A model generated the notes under the pieces. It was not told where the DNA came from. It searched no databases and worked only from the letters and a program-made list of their open reading frames with translations. Source: an uncultured Alistipes sp. (lineage in GTDB: Bacteria; Bacteroidota; Bacteroidia; Bacteroidales; Rikenellaceae). Taken from it: a stretch of DNA of 64,000 bases. A program made the translations under genes and the position numbers. Location: assembly GCA_900768045.1 (NCBI GenBank), contig CAAGBL010000042.1, positions 1-64,000 of the forward strand, given 5' to 3'. Of this stretch, positions 25,401 to 35,446 are shown piece after piece. The stretch's first letter is position 1; every line of letters begins with the position of its first letter.

Positions 25401-28007
25401 TTAGTCAAGGTTTAGGGCATCGCAGCCACGAATATCCTGTGTTGAATCGTAAATAAGCTCGTAGTAACCCATCTCGATATATGGACATACCGGCGATAGG
25501 TCTATCGAGATGTTCGGATTATCCTTAATCTCAAATAGGAGGATATATGGCGATATTGTGTCGTCGATGCGGCCTAGGTCGTTCGAGCCTATGTATAGTG
25601 CCGTCATGCTCTTGTGTGTGCCAATACCTGTTGGCCACTCTCGGAGTGTACGGTTACCCTCGTCGTCACGCTGCTGACGTATGCTTAGCACCGTGAGCCT
25701 ATCTACCGTGAGTGGGGCATAGGGGAACGCCTCAAAGGCATTGCTTGAGAGGTCAATACCGTAGAGGTATGGAACATTTGTGATGCTGAAGTCGTTGTAT
25801 GGCAGCTCCTTTAGGCGGTTGAAGCTAAGATCGATGGTTGTTAGCTGCTTGCTATTAGCTCCCGTTAGTGCGCCCTCCTCGATTGTTTGCATACCATTAG
25901 CACTTAGCATCAACACCTTAACACTCGAGCCCGACTGCATTATGCGCTTAGGAAGTGATGCCAAGCGGTTGTTTGCAAGGTTTAGCGTCTCGGTGTTTAT
26001 GCCTCGCCACTCGTCGCCATTCTCCAACTCCGTAATCTCGTTTGACGAGAAGTCGGCTGTGAGCATAGTATATATCGAGCGTGCTGAGAATAGGTCGGGG
26101 AGCCTCTTTAGGCGGTTGTTCGAGCAAGAGAATGTCTCAAGCTGGCTCATGCCACAGAAGTAGTCGCCCTCCTCGACCGTGATTGTCTCTATGTTGTTGT
26201 AGTCGAAGATTAGAGTTGCAGGCGAAATCTCCTTACCCAATGAGTGTATCACCTTGAGCTTGTTTGAGCTGCAATCCAAGTATCCGAGCTTTGTCATGCG
26301 CTTCATATAGTCGTGCGATGGTGTCTCACGTAGGTTGTTGTAGCTGAGGTAGAGAATCTGTATCTCGTCGCCCGACTCGCCGTCGATGAATGCCTCCCAG
26401 TCCTCTTTAAGCTGCTCGCCCGAGATACCGTAGTTCATCGCCACGTTGAGCGACTGTAGCTTAGGTACACCTGCCAAGAACTCCATAGGCAGACGCTTAA
26501 GGTTAGGGCAGTTGTAAATCTCGATGTCCATCAACTGCTCGAATTGTGACCAGCTCCACGATGCCTGCTCCTCGTAGTATGGCGAACCCTCCTCCACGTC
26601 GATAAAGAAGTTCTCTGCCGTGATTGGAGCATTGGCAATGAAGAACTGCTCGAGCTTTGTTAGGCGCATCATAGCACGCGATATTCCCGAGATGCCATTT
26701 GTTAGGTTGCCAAAGGCAATATCTTTGCGCTTGGCAGTATGTAGTCTATCAAGCTCTTCCTTTGTCATTAGCGCACGCTGAAGCTCTGGCGAGAGGTCAC
26801 GGCGCACATCTCGCTTAATGGCACGCTCGTAGTAGTCCATGGCGCTAATGCGGCCTAAATTGTCGTCATAGCCTCCGATATACTCGTTATGGTTACCGAG
26901 GTATAGCGTCTGTAGCTCCGTTAGCTGACCTATGGCCTCGGGAACAACGCCCTTAGCCCCAAAGCCCGCAAAATTTAGACCTACAACACGGCCATCAGCA
27001 TTGAGTGTTACGCCAGGCTGCTCGCCCCACATGTCGATATCCTTGTTAAAGTCCCAGTTTGCGCCGGCGTTGTACTCCTCGCCGTAGAATGTCCAATTCT
27101 TGCCGTCAAGAGCCAACCATATTTTGCGCAGTGCCTCATAGTCCTTGATGCGCTCGCTGGTCTTCGACAATATAATGGGCACAGAAACCATGCTACTTTG
27201 GTTGTCTGCTATTGTAAACTCGGTTTTAAGATCCTCGATTGTGGCAATCTCAAGGGTGTTATTGCCCTTGCTATCTGAGTAGGTGGTGTACGACGTTACG
27301 ACATAGTCGCCCGCCTCCAACCAATATTGCGTCTGGCAAATCATATATGCAGAGCGGCCATTGCTCTCGTATAGCTCCTTGTCGTAGGAGCCCTCAACGA
27401 AGGTCTCGTAGTAGAGCGTAGGCATCGCCTCGAAGGTGGTCTTCTTGCCTGTGAACTTATCCTTTACGGTGATGTCTACCGACTTGATGCTGCTAAAGGC
27501 GTAGTCGCCCTCAGCCTCGTAGCGTGTTGTGGGGAATGCCTTCAAGAGGGCAAAGCCCACGATACCTCGCTCAATGGTCGGAATACCAATCTTCTTAATC
27601 TCAAGACCGCCAGCCACGACCGAGAATTGACCACAGTTGTCGCCCGTTAGAATCATGTTGTCGAGGCTGTCGTAGAGGTAGTAACCGATAACTTCGTAGC
27701 TACCCACCATGAGGCGTAGCTTCTCGCTCTGTAGGCCCCACTCTGCCGACTGCTTGTCGTAGCTCGTAAGAGGTAGCGTCTGGCTTATTGTCGAGCCCTC
27801 GCACTGCATAACAACTGTAATCTTAGTAGCATCAGATAGCCACTCAAGCTCCTCCGACGAGCGGCTTGAAGACTCCATCTGCGCCTCCTTGAGTAGGCGG
27901 AACTGCACATAGCCATACTCTGCATCGAGGCTCTCGGCTCTCTTCTCGCAACCGATAACGAGGGTTGCACAGAGTAGGCTTAATAGAAATATAATGCTCT
28001 TTCTCAT
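25401..28007 (-). CDS. Large leucine-rich-repeat lipoprotein with DUF4458-like N-terminus
   Basis: 868 residues. Signal peptide MRKSIIFLLSLLCATLVIGC with a lipobox. Residues 25-190 look like the DUF4458 domain of Bacteroidales surface lipoproteins (VQFRLLKEAQMESSSRSSEE, KITVVMQCEGSTISQTLPL); the family name is from memory. From about 340 the protein is dominated by leucine-rich repeats (LTELQTLYLGN, LKRLPMEFLAGVPKLQSLNV, LGYLDCSSNKLKVIHSLG, LTTIDLSFNRLKELPYN). Probably a surface-bound ligand-binding protein. It is the largest non-SusC member of the operon. Confidence 0.75.
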   Translation of the reverse strand: MRKSIIFLLSLLCATLVIGCEKRAESLDAEYGYVQFRLLKEAQMESSSRSSEELEWLSDATKITVVMQCEGSTISQTLPLTSYDKQSAEWGLQSEKLRLMVGSYEVIGYYLYDSLDNMILTGDNCGQFSVVAGGLEIKKIGIPTIERGIVGFALLKAFPTTRYEAEGDYAFSSIKSVDITVKDKFTGKKTTFEAMPTLYYETFVEGSYDKELYESNGRSAYMICQTQYWLEAGDYVVTSYTTYSDSKGNNTLEIATIEDLKTEFTIADNQSSMVSVPIILSKTSERIKDYEALRKIWLALDGKNWTFYGEEYNAGANWDFNKDIDMWGEQPGVTLNADGRVVGLNFAGFGAKGVVPEAIGQLTELQTLYLGNHNEYIGGYDDNLGRISAMDYYERAIKRDVRRDLSPELQRALMTKEELDRLHTAKRKDIAFGNLTNGISGISRAMMRLTKLEQFFIANAPITAENFFIDVEEGSPYYEEQASWSWSQFEQLMDIEIYNCPNLKRLPMEFLAGVPKLQSLNVAMNYGISGEQLKEDWEAFIDGESGDEIQILYLSYNNLRETPSHDYMKRMTKLGYLDCSSNKLKVIHSLGKEISPATLIFDYNNIETITVEEGDYFCGMSQLETFSCSNNRLKRLPDLFSARSIYTMLTADFSSNEITELENGDEWRGINTETLNLANNRLASLPKRIMQSGSSVKVLMLSANGMQTIEEGALTGANSKQLTTIDLSFNRLKELPYNDFSITNVPYLYGIDLSSNAFEAFPYAPLTVDRLTVLSIRQQRDDEGNRTLREWPTGIGTHKSMTALYIGSNDLGRIDDTISPYILLFEIKDNPNISIDLSPVCPYIEMGYYELIYDSTQDIRGCDALNLD

Positions 28008-28018
28008 AATTCAATATC

Positions 28019-29611
28019 TTATAGTATCGAGGGCGGTGTAACCACCAAGATTTTTTGCGCTACGTTGTTTAGCTTGAATACTATAACCACGTTTTCGCCA
28101 TTCCAGCCACTCTTAGGGCCCCAAAGGTGTACCGAGAGCTCCTCGTCGGTGTTCTCGCCAATGTAGTATTCGCCCTCGCTCATCTTTAGATTTCTGTCGC
28201 CTAACTTTACCTCGACACTCGCAATACCCTTGTCATAGTTTGCCGTATTCCAGCCGTCGATAAGAGGATTTACGATGATGCCAGGGGTTTTGCCCTCAAC
28301 AGGATTTACAAAGTCGCACGTATAGATCTGCTCTGTGCCATATATCAGGCTTAGCTCTGCGTCGATATAGGCGTCGCAGTAGATCTCGAGTGACGATATC
28401 GAGTGGTAGGCGTACATGTTCTTTGTGGCGTTGAAGTCGTGCTGCACAAAGTCGATGAGTATGAACTTTGTGTAGTCGCTCTTGATTGTTGGTAGAGCAA
28501 TACCTGCCGAGGTGTCGTCCTCAAATATTGAGTATATATCCTCTTGGATGTCCTCGTATATGCCGCTTGGGAGTGCCATGACCACGCCGTAGCGAGGCTT
28601 GCCAGAGTGCTCGTTGATGCGTAGTGTCATCTTCTCCTTGTCGAATGTTATCCAGCGCTCGGCGTCCTCCTCGCTGAAATATTCGTACGACGATAGACCT
28701 CGCTCGATATGCTGCTCGAAGTGAAGAATCTGATAGTTGTTATCCTCGGCGGTAATCCTATATTGTAGCTCGTCGCTAAATGTTGTGGTGCTATCATCGC
28801 TCTCGTTGTAGTGGCGGAAGCTCTTGCCGTCGAGCGACACCTCCCAGCCAAAGGTGCTGGCAGTGGGGCCCGTGAATGTTAGGAAGTTCTTGCCCATGCC
28901 GTTGTATACGATGGCATACTTAAAGCTCACGCTACGATCTCTGTTTGCGAAGTTGATGAGTCGCATATCTTCGGCGCTAATCTTGACGTTCTCACGCTCG
29001 CCATCACGCACTATGCGTAAGAGTACTGTTTTGCGCTCGCCCGCTCTGCCGCTAATGGCATTTGTAACGGTGATTATGCCGCTGGCGTTGCGCTCGGCAA
29101 CCTCAACCCATTCGGGTAGGTCGATAGCGGCAAACTCAAAGTTGGCCTCGAGGCTCGACTCGATATAGCTCTCGTAGCCAAGCTCTAAGCTCTCTGTTAT
29201 GTTGCCCTCGGCATCGTAGAGCTTAAGATATAGCTCCTTGGCGCTACGCTCAACAGTTGCCAGCGTGCCGCTCTTGCCTCCCATTCTGATTGTTATGGTG
29301 GCAATAGTATCCTTGGTAGATAGATTGATGTCGCTAACCTTGAGCATAACCGTTACGCTGCCCGCCTTACCCGCCATCTCCTGCTGTTCGCCAGTAGGTG
29401 TGATGAACTTGCACCATAGGGCGTTTGACGATAGGTGCCAGTTGCTCTCGGCCGTGAAGCTAAGTTGAGGTTTGTCGCCCGCATCGCAGAATATGGTCTG
29501 CTCGTCAGGAAGTGTGACCTCGGTGTTGACCTCCCTTTGGCACGATATGCCGAGAGTGGCGAATATAGCCACTGCCACAACACATATTCTCTTAATTGAC
29601 TCTCTATTCAT
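28019..29611 (-). CDS. Lipoprotein with BACON-like N-terminus (possible DUF5003)
   Basis: 530 residues. Signal peptide up to IFATLGISC with a lipobox. Residues 30-130 resemble BACON (KPQLSFTAESNWHLSSNALW, then KDTIATITIRMGGKSG). The middle and C-terminal parts are beta-rich with repeated aromatic residues; I do not recognise an enzyme motif. Similar lipoproteins follow SusD genes in other Bacteroidales and are annotated DUF5003, which I offer as a guess. Sits 26 nt behind the 294-residue lipoprotein gene. Confidence 0.6.
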   Translation of the reverse strand: MNRESIKRICVVAVAIFATLGISCQREVNTEVTLPDEQTIFCDAGDKPQLSFTAESNWHLSSNALWCKFITPTGEQQEMAGKAGSVTVMLKVSDINLSTKDTIATITIRMGGKSGTLATVERSAKELYLKLYDAEGNITESLELGYESYIESSLEANFEFAAIDLPEWVEVAERNASGIITVTNAISGRAGERKTVLLRIVRDGERENVKISAEDMRLINFANRDRSVSFKYAIVYNGMGKNFLTFTGPTASTFGWEVSLDGKSFRHYNESDDSTTTFSDELQYRITAEDNNYQILHFEQHIERGLSSYEYFSEEDAERWITFDKEKMTLRINEHSGKPRYGVVMALPSGIYEDIQEDIYSIFEDDTSAGIALPTIKSDYTKFILIDFVQHDFNATKNMYAYHSISSLEIYCDAYIDAELSLIYGTEQIYTCDFVNPVEGKTPGIIVNPLIDGWNTANYDKGIASVEVKLGDRNLKMSEGEYYIGENTDEELSVHLWGPKSGWNGENVVIVFKLNNVAQKILVVTPPSIL

Positions 29612-29637
29612 ATTTCGTACGTTTTATTCGCTACTCA

Positions 29638-30522
29638 TTAGAAGCCCTCACGCATGATGCGCTCAGCCTCCTCGTCTGATATCCACTCCAAGATGTTGAC
29701 GTAGCTACCCACAGTACCCACCTCGTCGACATACATCACCGTATATAGGAGTAGGAAATTTTCGCAGGTGCTGTAGTACGACACGCTACCCATGGGGTTA
29801 TCCACCATGAGCTTGCCGTTGCCGTAGATGGTACCAAAGGCCTCGCCCGTAGTGCCCAACACCTGTGCGCCATAGAGCGATGCAAGAGGATTTAGGCGAT
29901 CCTCAGTGTTGAGCTTAACACGTATGTCGTAGCCCTCGTAAAACATGTCGTCGATAACAATTACGTTCTCCACGTTGTCGAGGCTTGTGCGTACTAAGCG
30001 TGCGTCGGTGTTCATATACTGCATCGACCATGTTGAGGTTAGCACGGCATATCCCACAAAATTATTAATGTCGAACTCGCAGCAGCGCTGTAGAGTGACA
30101 AGGGTTGAGGTGGTATGCTCCTCGAGGATATCCTCCTCGTCGAGAACAAGGCTTAGCTTTATCTCCAAAGCTACATTCGGAGTTATAGCCTCCGAAATAC
30201 CCTTGATGCGCACTGCGGTAGCTAACTCGCCAGCCTTGATTGTGAGGGTATGCGACTCCACCACAAAGTGCATATCTTCGATAGCGCTACTCTCCGCTGC
30301 TACGACCTCGACGCCTATGTGGCGGTCGTGGTCTGAGGTGCGTGATGCCGATACTGGGATCTCGAACCACTCCTCATCGTTAAGAATACCTAACGTATGG
30401 CTCTCTGACGAGAACATTATGAAGTTGCGTCCCTCGTATATTGGTCTTTCCTTCTCACAGCCTACAAACACAGGGCTGAGGAGCGCAAAGAGCACGATTC
30501 CAAGTTTTAATATCTGTTTCAT
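29638..30522 (-). CDS. Lipoprotein following SusD (DUF4984-like)
   Basis: 294 residues. Signal peptide MKQILKLGIVLFALLSPVFV then GCEKERP, a lipobox. Residues 30-140 look like a Calx-beta-type Ig module (SHTLGILNDEEWFEIPVSAS, LTIKAGELATAVRIKGIS). The C-terminal half (FVGYAVLTSTWSMQYMN, YDIRVKLNTEDRLNPLASLY) is the part that resembles DUF4984 proteins encoded next to SusD genes; the family name is from memory. Gap of 3 nt from SusD. Probably a surface accessory of the SusCD complex. Confidence 0.6.
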   Translation of the reverse strand: MKQILKLGIVLFALLSPVFVGCEKERPIYEGRNFIMFSSESHTLGILNDEEWFEIPVSASRTSDHDRHIGVEVVAAESSAIEDMHFVVESHTLTIKAGELATAVRIKGISEAITPNVALEIKLSLVLDEEDILEEHTTSTLVTLQRCCEFDINNFVGYAVLTSTWSMQYMNTDARLVRTSLDNVENVIVIDDMFYEGYDIRVKLNTEDRLNPLASLYGAQVLGTTGEAFGTIYGNGKLMVDNPMGSVSYYSTCENFLLLYTVMYVDEVGTVGSYVNILEWISDEEAERIMREGF

Positions 30523-30525
30523 AGT

Positions 30526-32049
30526 CTATTTGTTGCTTTCGTTAGGTTCTATCATCGAGCCTGGAGACTCGAGTTCGTGTTGAGGTATTGGCCATACAAA
30601 GCGCACATCATCGGCCTCAATTCTAAGCGTTGAGCCATGCTCCAACGACTGCTCCTGAGGCTTACGTTCGAAGCCCTTATGCCAGCGCTTGAGGTCCATG
30701 AGGCGGAAGCCCTCCATATATAGCTCCTTGATTCGCTCCTCCTCGATTAGCTGCATGGCGTTACTCTGTGTGAGCGTCACACTACCACTAAACGATGAGT
30801 AGCGTGCGGCAAGAAGTGTGGCAAGGTCGTTGCCCGCAGAGGTGTAGTCGCCCTTCATGGCGTATGCCTCAGCACGTATTAGATACTGCTCGGCAAGGCG
30901 CAGTGGCTTAGGCATCGAGGTATGCAGAATCTGCTGAGAGAAGAAGTCCATGTTGCCAAAGTACTTCATAAGAAGTGGCCATGTAAGGCCGTGGCTATGT
31001 CCTGTCTTGTAGCTCTGGAAGTAGGTTGATGCTCGTAGGTCGGCATCGTTGTAGAGGTTGAGCACCCACTCGGCAGGCACATAGTCGGGCTTGAGTGTCG
31101 AGTAGTCGTAGTTGCAGAAGATGCGACCAAGCGCACCGCCATACGACGTAGGTGTGAAGCCCACCTTCCAGATAATCTCCGTAGCATCGTCATACTGCCA
31201 CATGTAGTCGAAGTGGCTGAGCTCTGATGTTACCATTGACGTTGTTGACGAGAGGATGTAGTAGCCGCTATCGATGACACGTGACGAGTAGTCGATAGCT
31301 ACGTCGTAGTCCTTCATATATAGCGCCACACGGGCACGTAGGGCGTAGGCCGTGTACTCGTTGAAGTATGGCGAGCCAAACAGACCGCTCGTAGGCACAC
31401 TCGAGTCAACCACCATAAGCTTTGCCGCTCTATCCAAGTCCTCGATAACACGCTCGTACGACTTCTGGAGTGTGGCTCGAATTATAGGCTCGTCGGTGTT
31501 ATACTTAGTGACTAACACCACACCAAGCTCATCTTCAGCCTCTGTCTTACTCTCATAGCTCTTGCAATATAGCTTTATAAGCTCGCTATAGGCCATGGCA
31601 CGGGCGAAGTATGCCTCGCCACAAATCTGATTGAAGTGCTCGATGTCGGACTCCTCGACGAGGGTTGCCTCGACACGTGGAGCATACTCCAAGAGGTAGT
31701 TGGCGCGAGCAATAACCTCATAGAGGGCTGCATATACCGACGTAATCTCCGAGTTTGTGGCAAGAATATCCCAGCGCCAGATGTTACCATAGGTGTTGGT
31801 ATATCCATTTACGGCATACACCATGTCGCACTGCACGTCGGGAAGTAGGGTAAGATAACCACTATAGAGGGCACCACTCTTGAAGCTGTCGTAGATGCCG
31901 ATAGCTGCCTGATCCAAATCATCGAGAGTGTTGATAGCCTTATCTTGAGGAATAGCGTAGTCGGGATACTTCTCAAGACATGAAGCGAGGGTGGTTGTGG
32001 CAATGGTCAAAACCACCAATTTGCAGAGTATTGTATCTATCTTTATCAT
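30526..32049 (-). CDS. susD-like: SusD/RagB-family nutrient-binding lipoprotein
   Basis: 507 residues. The signal peptide ends with TTLASCLEKYPD, the lipobox cysteine at about 24. SusD/RagB features are QAAIGIYDSFKSGALYSGYL, CGEAYFARAMAYSELIKLYC, YTAYALRARVALYMKDYDVA and the C-terminal EERIKELYMEGFRLMDLKRW. It forms the lid over the SusC porin and captures substrate at the cell surface. SusC lies 13 nt upstream and the operon continues downstream. RagB-type homologues bind peptides, which fits the protease in this operon (inference). Confidence 0.95.
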   Translation of the reverse strand: MIKIDTILCKLVVLTIATTTLASCLEKYPDYAIPQDKAINTLDDLDQAAIGIYDSFKSGALYSGYLTLLPDVQCDMVYAVNGYTNTYGNIWRWDILATNSEITSVYAALYEVIARANYLLEYAPRVEATLVEESDIEHFNQICGEAYFARAMAYSELIKLYCKSYESKTEAEDELGVVLVTKYNTDEPIIRATLQKSYERVIEDLDRAAKLMVVDSSVPTSGLFGSPYFNEYTAYALRARVALYMKDYDVAIDYSSRVIDSGYYILSSTTSMVTSELSHFDYMWQYDDATEIIWKVGFTPTSYGGALGRIFCNYDYSTLKPDYVPAEWVLNLYNDADLRASTYFQSYKTGHSHGLTWPLLMKYFGNMDFFSQQILHTSMPKPLRLAEQYLIRAEAYAMKGDYTSAGNDLATLLAARYSSFSGSVTLTQSNAMQLIEEERIKELYMEGFRLMDLKRWHKGFERKPQEQSLEHGSTLRIEADDVRFVWPIPQHELESPGSMIEPNESNK

Positions 32050-32062
32050 AGCTTGTGCGAGG

Positions 32063-34996
32063 TTAGAAGGTTAGGTCTACGCCCATAGAGTATTGGCGTG
32101 ACATAGGGTACTGAGCCTTATATACGTTGCCAGAAGCCTCAGGATCGATGCCCGAGAAGGCGGTGAACGTGAAGAGGTTCTGCGCCTGAACATATATGCG
32201 TGCCGACGTAAAGAACTTACTCTTGCGAAGCATGTTCGACGGTAGCGAGTAGCTTAACATCACGTTCTTAAGACGTAGGAACGAGGCGTCCTCCAAGAAG
32301 CGAGAGTCCATCTGTGGCGTCACGCCATAGCGTGGTATGTCGGTAACGTCGCCAGGTTGCTTCCAGCCGTCGTATAGTATGCGGCGTGACTGGTTGTAGG
32401 TCGAGTATAGTCCATTACTCTCTTCGAAGAAGCGGTCGTTGTTGAACATCCATCTGTCGGCAACCCATGCAAATTGAGCCGAGAGCGTAAGACCTCGCCA
32501 CGATAGCGATGTGCCGAAGCCACCCTGCCATGGTGCGATGTAGCTCTTGCCAATCATCACTTTATCCGACTCGTTGAACTCGGTTGTTATCTCGCCATCT
32601 TTAGTGAGCCACAAAGCATCGCCATTTGCGGGATTTACGCCAGCATAGCGGTTTACGTAGAACTCGCCTACAGAGTGACCTACGACAAGCTTGGTGCTTG
32701 TTGACGATAGCTCATACTCGTTAAGACCGTTATATAGCTCTGTAATCTCGTTGTGGTTGTACGACACATTGGCCGATACGTTCCACACGAAGCTACCACG
32801 ACGCACCACGTCGGCATTTAACTGAAGCTCGAAACCTCGGTTGACCATTGCGCCGATGTTGTCCCAGCGGAAGCCCTCGCCCTTGTCGGCATACGACACT
32901 GGTACCGACATAAGCATATCTGTTGTGTACTTGTTGTAAAACTCAATATCTGCATTGAGCCTATTCCAAAAACCGAGGTGTAGAGCCACGTTTGTTGTCC
33001 ATAGCTTCTCCCAACCAAGATCCTCGTTGCCACTTTGTAACGGATAGATACCCATCTGGTCGTTGTAGTTGGCACCACCTGCAACCAATGCTAAGTGGTC
33101 GTAGTTAGGAATTGAGGAGTTACCCGACGTACCTGTTGAGAGCGCTAGCTGAGCTGTTGTGAGCCAATCGACATTGTTGAGGAACGACTCACGCTTGGCG
33201 TTCCACATAAGACCTACCGACCAGAATGCTGCCCAGCGGCCACCACGACCAAAGCGTGATGAGGCATCGGTGCGCACTGAGAAGTCGGCATAGTAGCGAC
33301 TATCGTAGCTATACTCGCCACGACCAAAGAACGAGAGGAAGCCGTAGGAGTCTGTTACATCGCCCCACGATATAGCACGTGAGCCCGACGACATGGTAGT
33401 TAGGAAGTCGTTGTTCTGACCCTGGATAATCGCCTGGAAGCCCTCATACTGAGAGTTTACGCCCTCATGTCCGAGCATAAAATTGAGCGAGTGCTTATCT
33501 GCGATCTCAGTGCGATAGGTTATCGTATTTGTTATTGTAAGGCCGAGGGTGTTATATGATGCACGTCCTGCCACGCCAATACCATTGTTTGGTGTGTAGC
33601 TCGGTAGCGAGCGCATGAAAGATGTCGAGTTTGTGAAGTCGGCACCAAACTGCGAGCGTATGGTAAGGCCCTCGAAGGGGGTAATCTCGGCAAAGAGAGT
33701 TGTTAGTATCTTGTACTTCTTGTTTGTCTGAGGGTTTGCCTCCATCCACTCCAAGGGGTTTTGTCCTGTGCCACTCCACGAGCCATCGCTCTCCGAGGCT
33801 ATCGAACCATCTTCACGATAGGGGTTCCAGTAGGGTAGCATGAAGCGGCTTGCCGAGATTGGCGAGTAGAGGGCATACTCTCCATCTTCTGCCTGCTGCA
33901 CCTCCTCGTATACCGCCATGGTGTTTGTGCCGAGGCGCAACCACTTAGAGGCACGCACGTCGGTATTTGCACGTACGTTAAAGCGGCGGAAAGTAGAGCC
34001 CTGAGCAATACCATCTTGGTCGAAGAATGAGCCCGATACATAGTAGTTCATCTTGTCGGTAGCCTTGCTAACAGAGAGATCGTAGCTCTGCAACAATGCC
34101 GCACGGTTAAACACCACGTCTAACCAGTTGATGTCGGTCAGCGACAACTTGTCGTAGTTCTTGCCAGCATCAAGACCTATCATCTTCTCAAACTCGATGC
34201 GCTCAGCGGTGTTCATCAAGTTCCAGTTGCCATGTGCCAGCTGCGAGAAGCCTACCTGAGTGCGGAACGTAACCTTGGCGGCGTCCATGGCTGTACCTCG
34301 CTTGGTGGTGATTACCACAACGCCATTAGCGGCACGTGCGCCATAGATTGATGACGACGAGGCATCTTTGAGCACCGATACCGACTCGATATCCGAGGGC
34401 GATATGGCGTTAAAGTCGGAGCTCGAGATGGGCACACCGTCAAGGATAAAGAGGGGCGATGTTCCCGAGTTTATGGAGTTAGTGCCACGTATCTGGAATG
34501 TGGCAGCCTTTGATGGCTCGCCCGAGTTCGAGAGCACCATGAGTCCGGGGCTCTGGCCCTGCAATGCCTGGTCGAAGCCCGCCGCAGGCACCGCCTCGAG
34601 CTTCTCCGCCTTCACGGTAGATACCGAGCCAGCAATCGTGCCCTTCTTGCGTGTGCCGTATGCCACAACCACAACCTCATCTATGACGTCGTCGGGTAGA
34701 AGCGTTACATCGTGCTTAATCTCTGTGATACCCGTGGGCACTACCCACACCTGCTTCTGATATCCGAGGTAGGAGTACGAAAGCGTTGTGCCCTCAGTAA
34801 CCGTAATCTCGTAACAACCATTAAGGTCGGTGCTTACGCCCGATGTGGGGCCCGACACCACGCTGGCACCAATAAGCATGCCCTCCGTGTCGCTCGATAC
34901 CGTTCCCGTCACCGTAACCTTGGCTTGCGCCCATAGCATCGTTGGCATAAGCAGTAGCGCAAAGGTTGTTAGTAGTTTAGCGAAAAGATGTTTCAT
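32063..34996 (-). CDS. susC-like: SusC/RagA-family TonB-dependent transporter
   Basis: 977 residues. The signal peptide ends near AQAKVTV. Residues 28-110 are the carboxypeptidase-D-like beta sandwich (VTGTVSSDTEGMLIGASVVS). The TonB box region is VDEVVVVAYGTRKKGTIAGS, then the plug with LQGQSPGLMVLSNSGEPS, FQIRGTNSINSGTSPLFILD and VSVLKDASSSSIYGARAANG. The remainder is a 22-strand-type barrel ending in aromatic residue F. It is a SusC signature protein, here of about usual length. First gene of a 16.7-kb operon. Confidence 0.96.
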   Translation of the reverse strand: MKHLFAKLLTTFALLLMPTMLWAQAKVTVTGTVSSDTEGMLIGASVVSGPTSGVSTDLNGCYEITVTEGTTLSYSYLGYQKQVWVVPTGITEIKHDVTLLPDDVIDEVVVVAYGTRKKGTIAGSVSTVKAEKLEAVPAAGFDQALQGQSPGLMVLSNSGEPSKAATFQIRGTNSINSGTSPLFILDGVPISSSDFNAISPSDIESVSVLKDASSSSIYGARAANGVVVITTKRGTAMDAAKVTFRTQVGFSQLAHGNWNLMNTAERIEFEKMIGLDAGKNYDKLSLTDINWLDVVFNRAALLQSYDLSVSKATDKMNYYVSGSFFDQDGIAQGSTFRRFNVRANTDVRASKWLRLGTNTMAVYEEVQQAEDGEYALYSPISASRFMLPYWNPYREDGSIASESDGSWSGTGQNPLEWMEANPQTNKKYKILTTLFAEITPFEGLTIRSQFGADFTNSTSFMRSLPSYTPNNGIGVAGRASYNTLGLTITNTITYRTEIADKHSLNFMLGHEGVNSQYEGFQAIIQGQNNDFLTTMSSGSRAISWGDVTDSYGFLSFFGRGEYSYDSRYYADFSVRTDASSRFGRGGRWAAFWSVGLMWNAKRESFLNNVDWLTTAQLALSTGTSGNSSIPNYDHLALVAGGANYNDQMGIYPLQSGNEDLGWEKLWTTNVALHLGFWNRLNADIEFYNKYTTDMLMSVPVSYADKGEGFRWDNIGAMVNRGFELQLNADVVRRGSFVWNVSANVSYNHNEITELYNGLNEYELSSTSTKLVVGHSVGEFYVNRYAGVNPANGDALWLTKDGEITTEFNESDKVMIGKSYIAPWQGGFGTSLSWRGLTLSAQFAWVADRWMFNNDRFFEESNGLYSTYNQSRRILYDGWKQPGDVTDIPRYGVTPQMDSRFLEDASFLRLKNVMLSYSLPSNMLRKSKFFTSARIYVQAQNLFTFTAFSGIDPEASGNVYKAQYPMSRQYSMGVDLTF

Positions 34997-35036
34997 TATT
35001 TGGTTTTTGTTTGTTTGCGTATCAGTCTATATGATG

Positions 35037-35044
35037 CAAATATA
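35037..35044 (-). promoter_or_regulatory. -7 box of the SusC operon
   Basis: TATATTTG on the minus strand, 41 nt before the SusC ATG at 34996. No sigma/anti-sigma pair or hybrid two-component gene is encoded in the operon, so its regulator is elsewhere or outside the window. The rest of the 35045-35290 gap is AT-rich and shows nothing recognisable. Confidence 0.6.
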
Positions 35045-35296
35045 ACTATTTATTCCTTAATCGCCTAATTATTATATAATATTTTGAGCACGCGTGTTAT
35101 TAATATTAAGAATATCGTTATTTGTGACTGTTCTATTATAGCCAATAATTAGCCTATTTCTCGCATGTTTTATGTTTGTGGTAGAGCGCAGGGCAGCGAT
35201 TTTGGGCGTGTAAATTATTTTTAGGTGTTAATTACTTGATAAATAGATAGATGATGTTTTGTTGAATTAAAAGTAAGTAAAAATTTTAAATAAATA

Positions 35297-35328
35297 TTTG
35301 CACGTAACAAAATTTTGACTTATCTTTG
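35297..35328 (+). promoter_or_regulatory. tRNA-fMet promoter
   Basis: TTTG at 35297-35300 and TATCTTTG at 35321-35328 with 20 nt between them, a full Bacteroidales -33/-7 promoter 45 nt before the tRNA. Confidence 0.8.
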
Positions 35329-35373
35329 CACTCGCAATTAAGGGAATTAGGCATTACGCCATTCACGATACAT

Positions 35374-35446
35374 CGCGGGGTAGAGCAGTTGGCAGCTCGT
35401 CGGGCTCATAACCCGGAGGTCGGAGGTTCGAGTCCTCCCCCCGCTA
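35374..35446 (+). tRNA. Initiator tRNA-Met (CAT)
   Basis: A full cloverleaf with anticodon CAT in loop CTCATAA. The acceptor is CGCGGGG with CCCCGCT: position 1 (C) and 72 (T) do not pair, and the anticodon stem has three G-C pairs (GGG/CCC) next to the loop. Both are marks of bacterial initiator tRNA. The discriminator is A at 35446, and CCA is not encoded (CTA follows). Confidence 0.95.

Noticed and set aside
18298..34996. Polysaccharide utilisation locus
   Set aside because: SusC and SusD are present but no glycoside hydrolase, lyase or esterase motif is in the operon; the only hydrolase is a protease.
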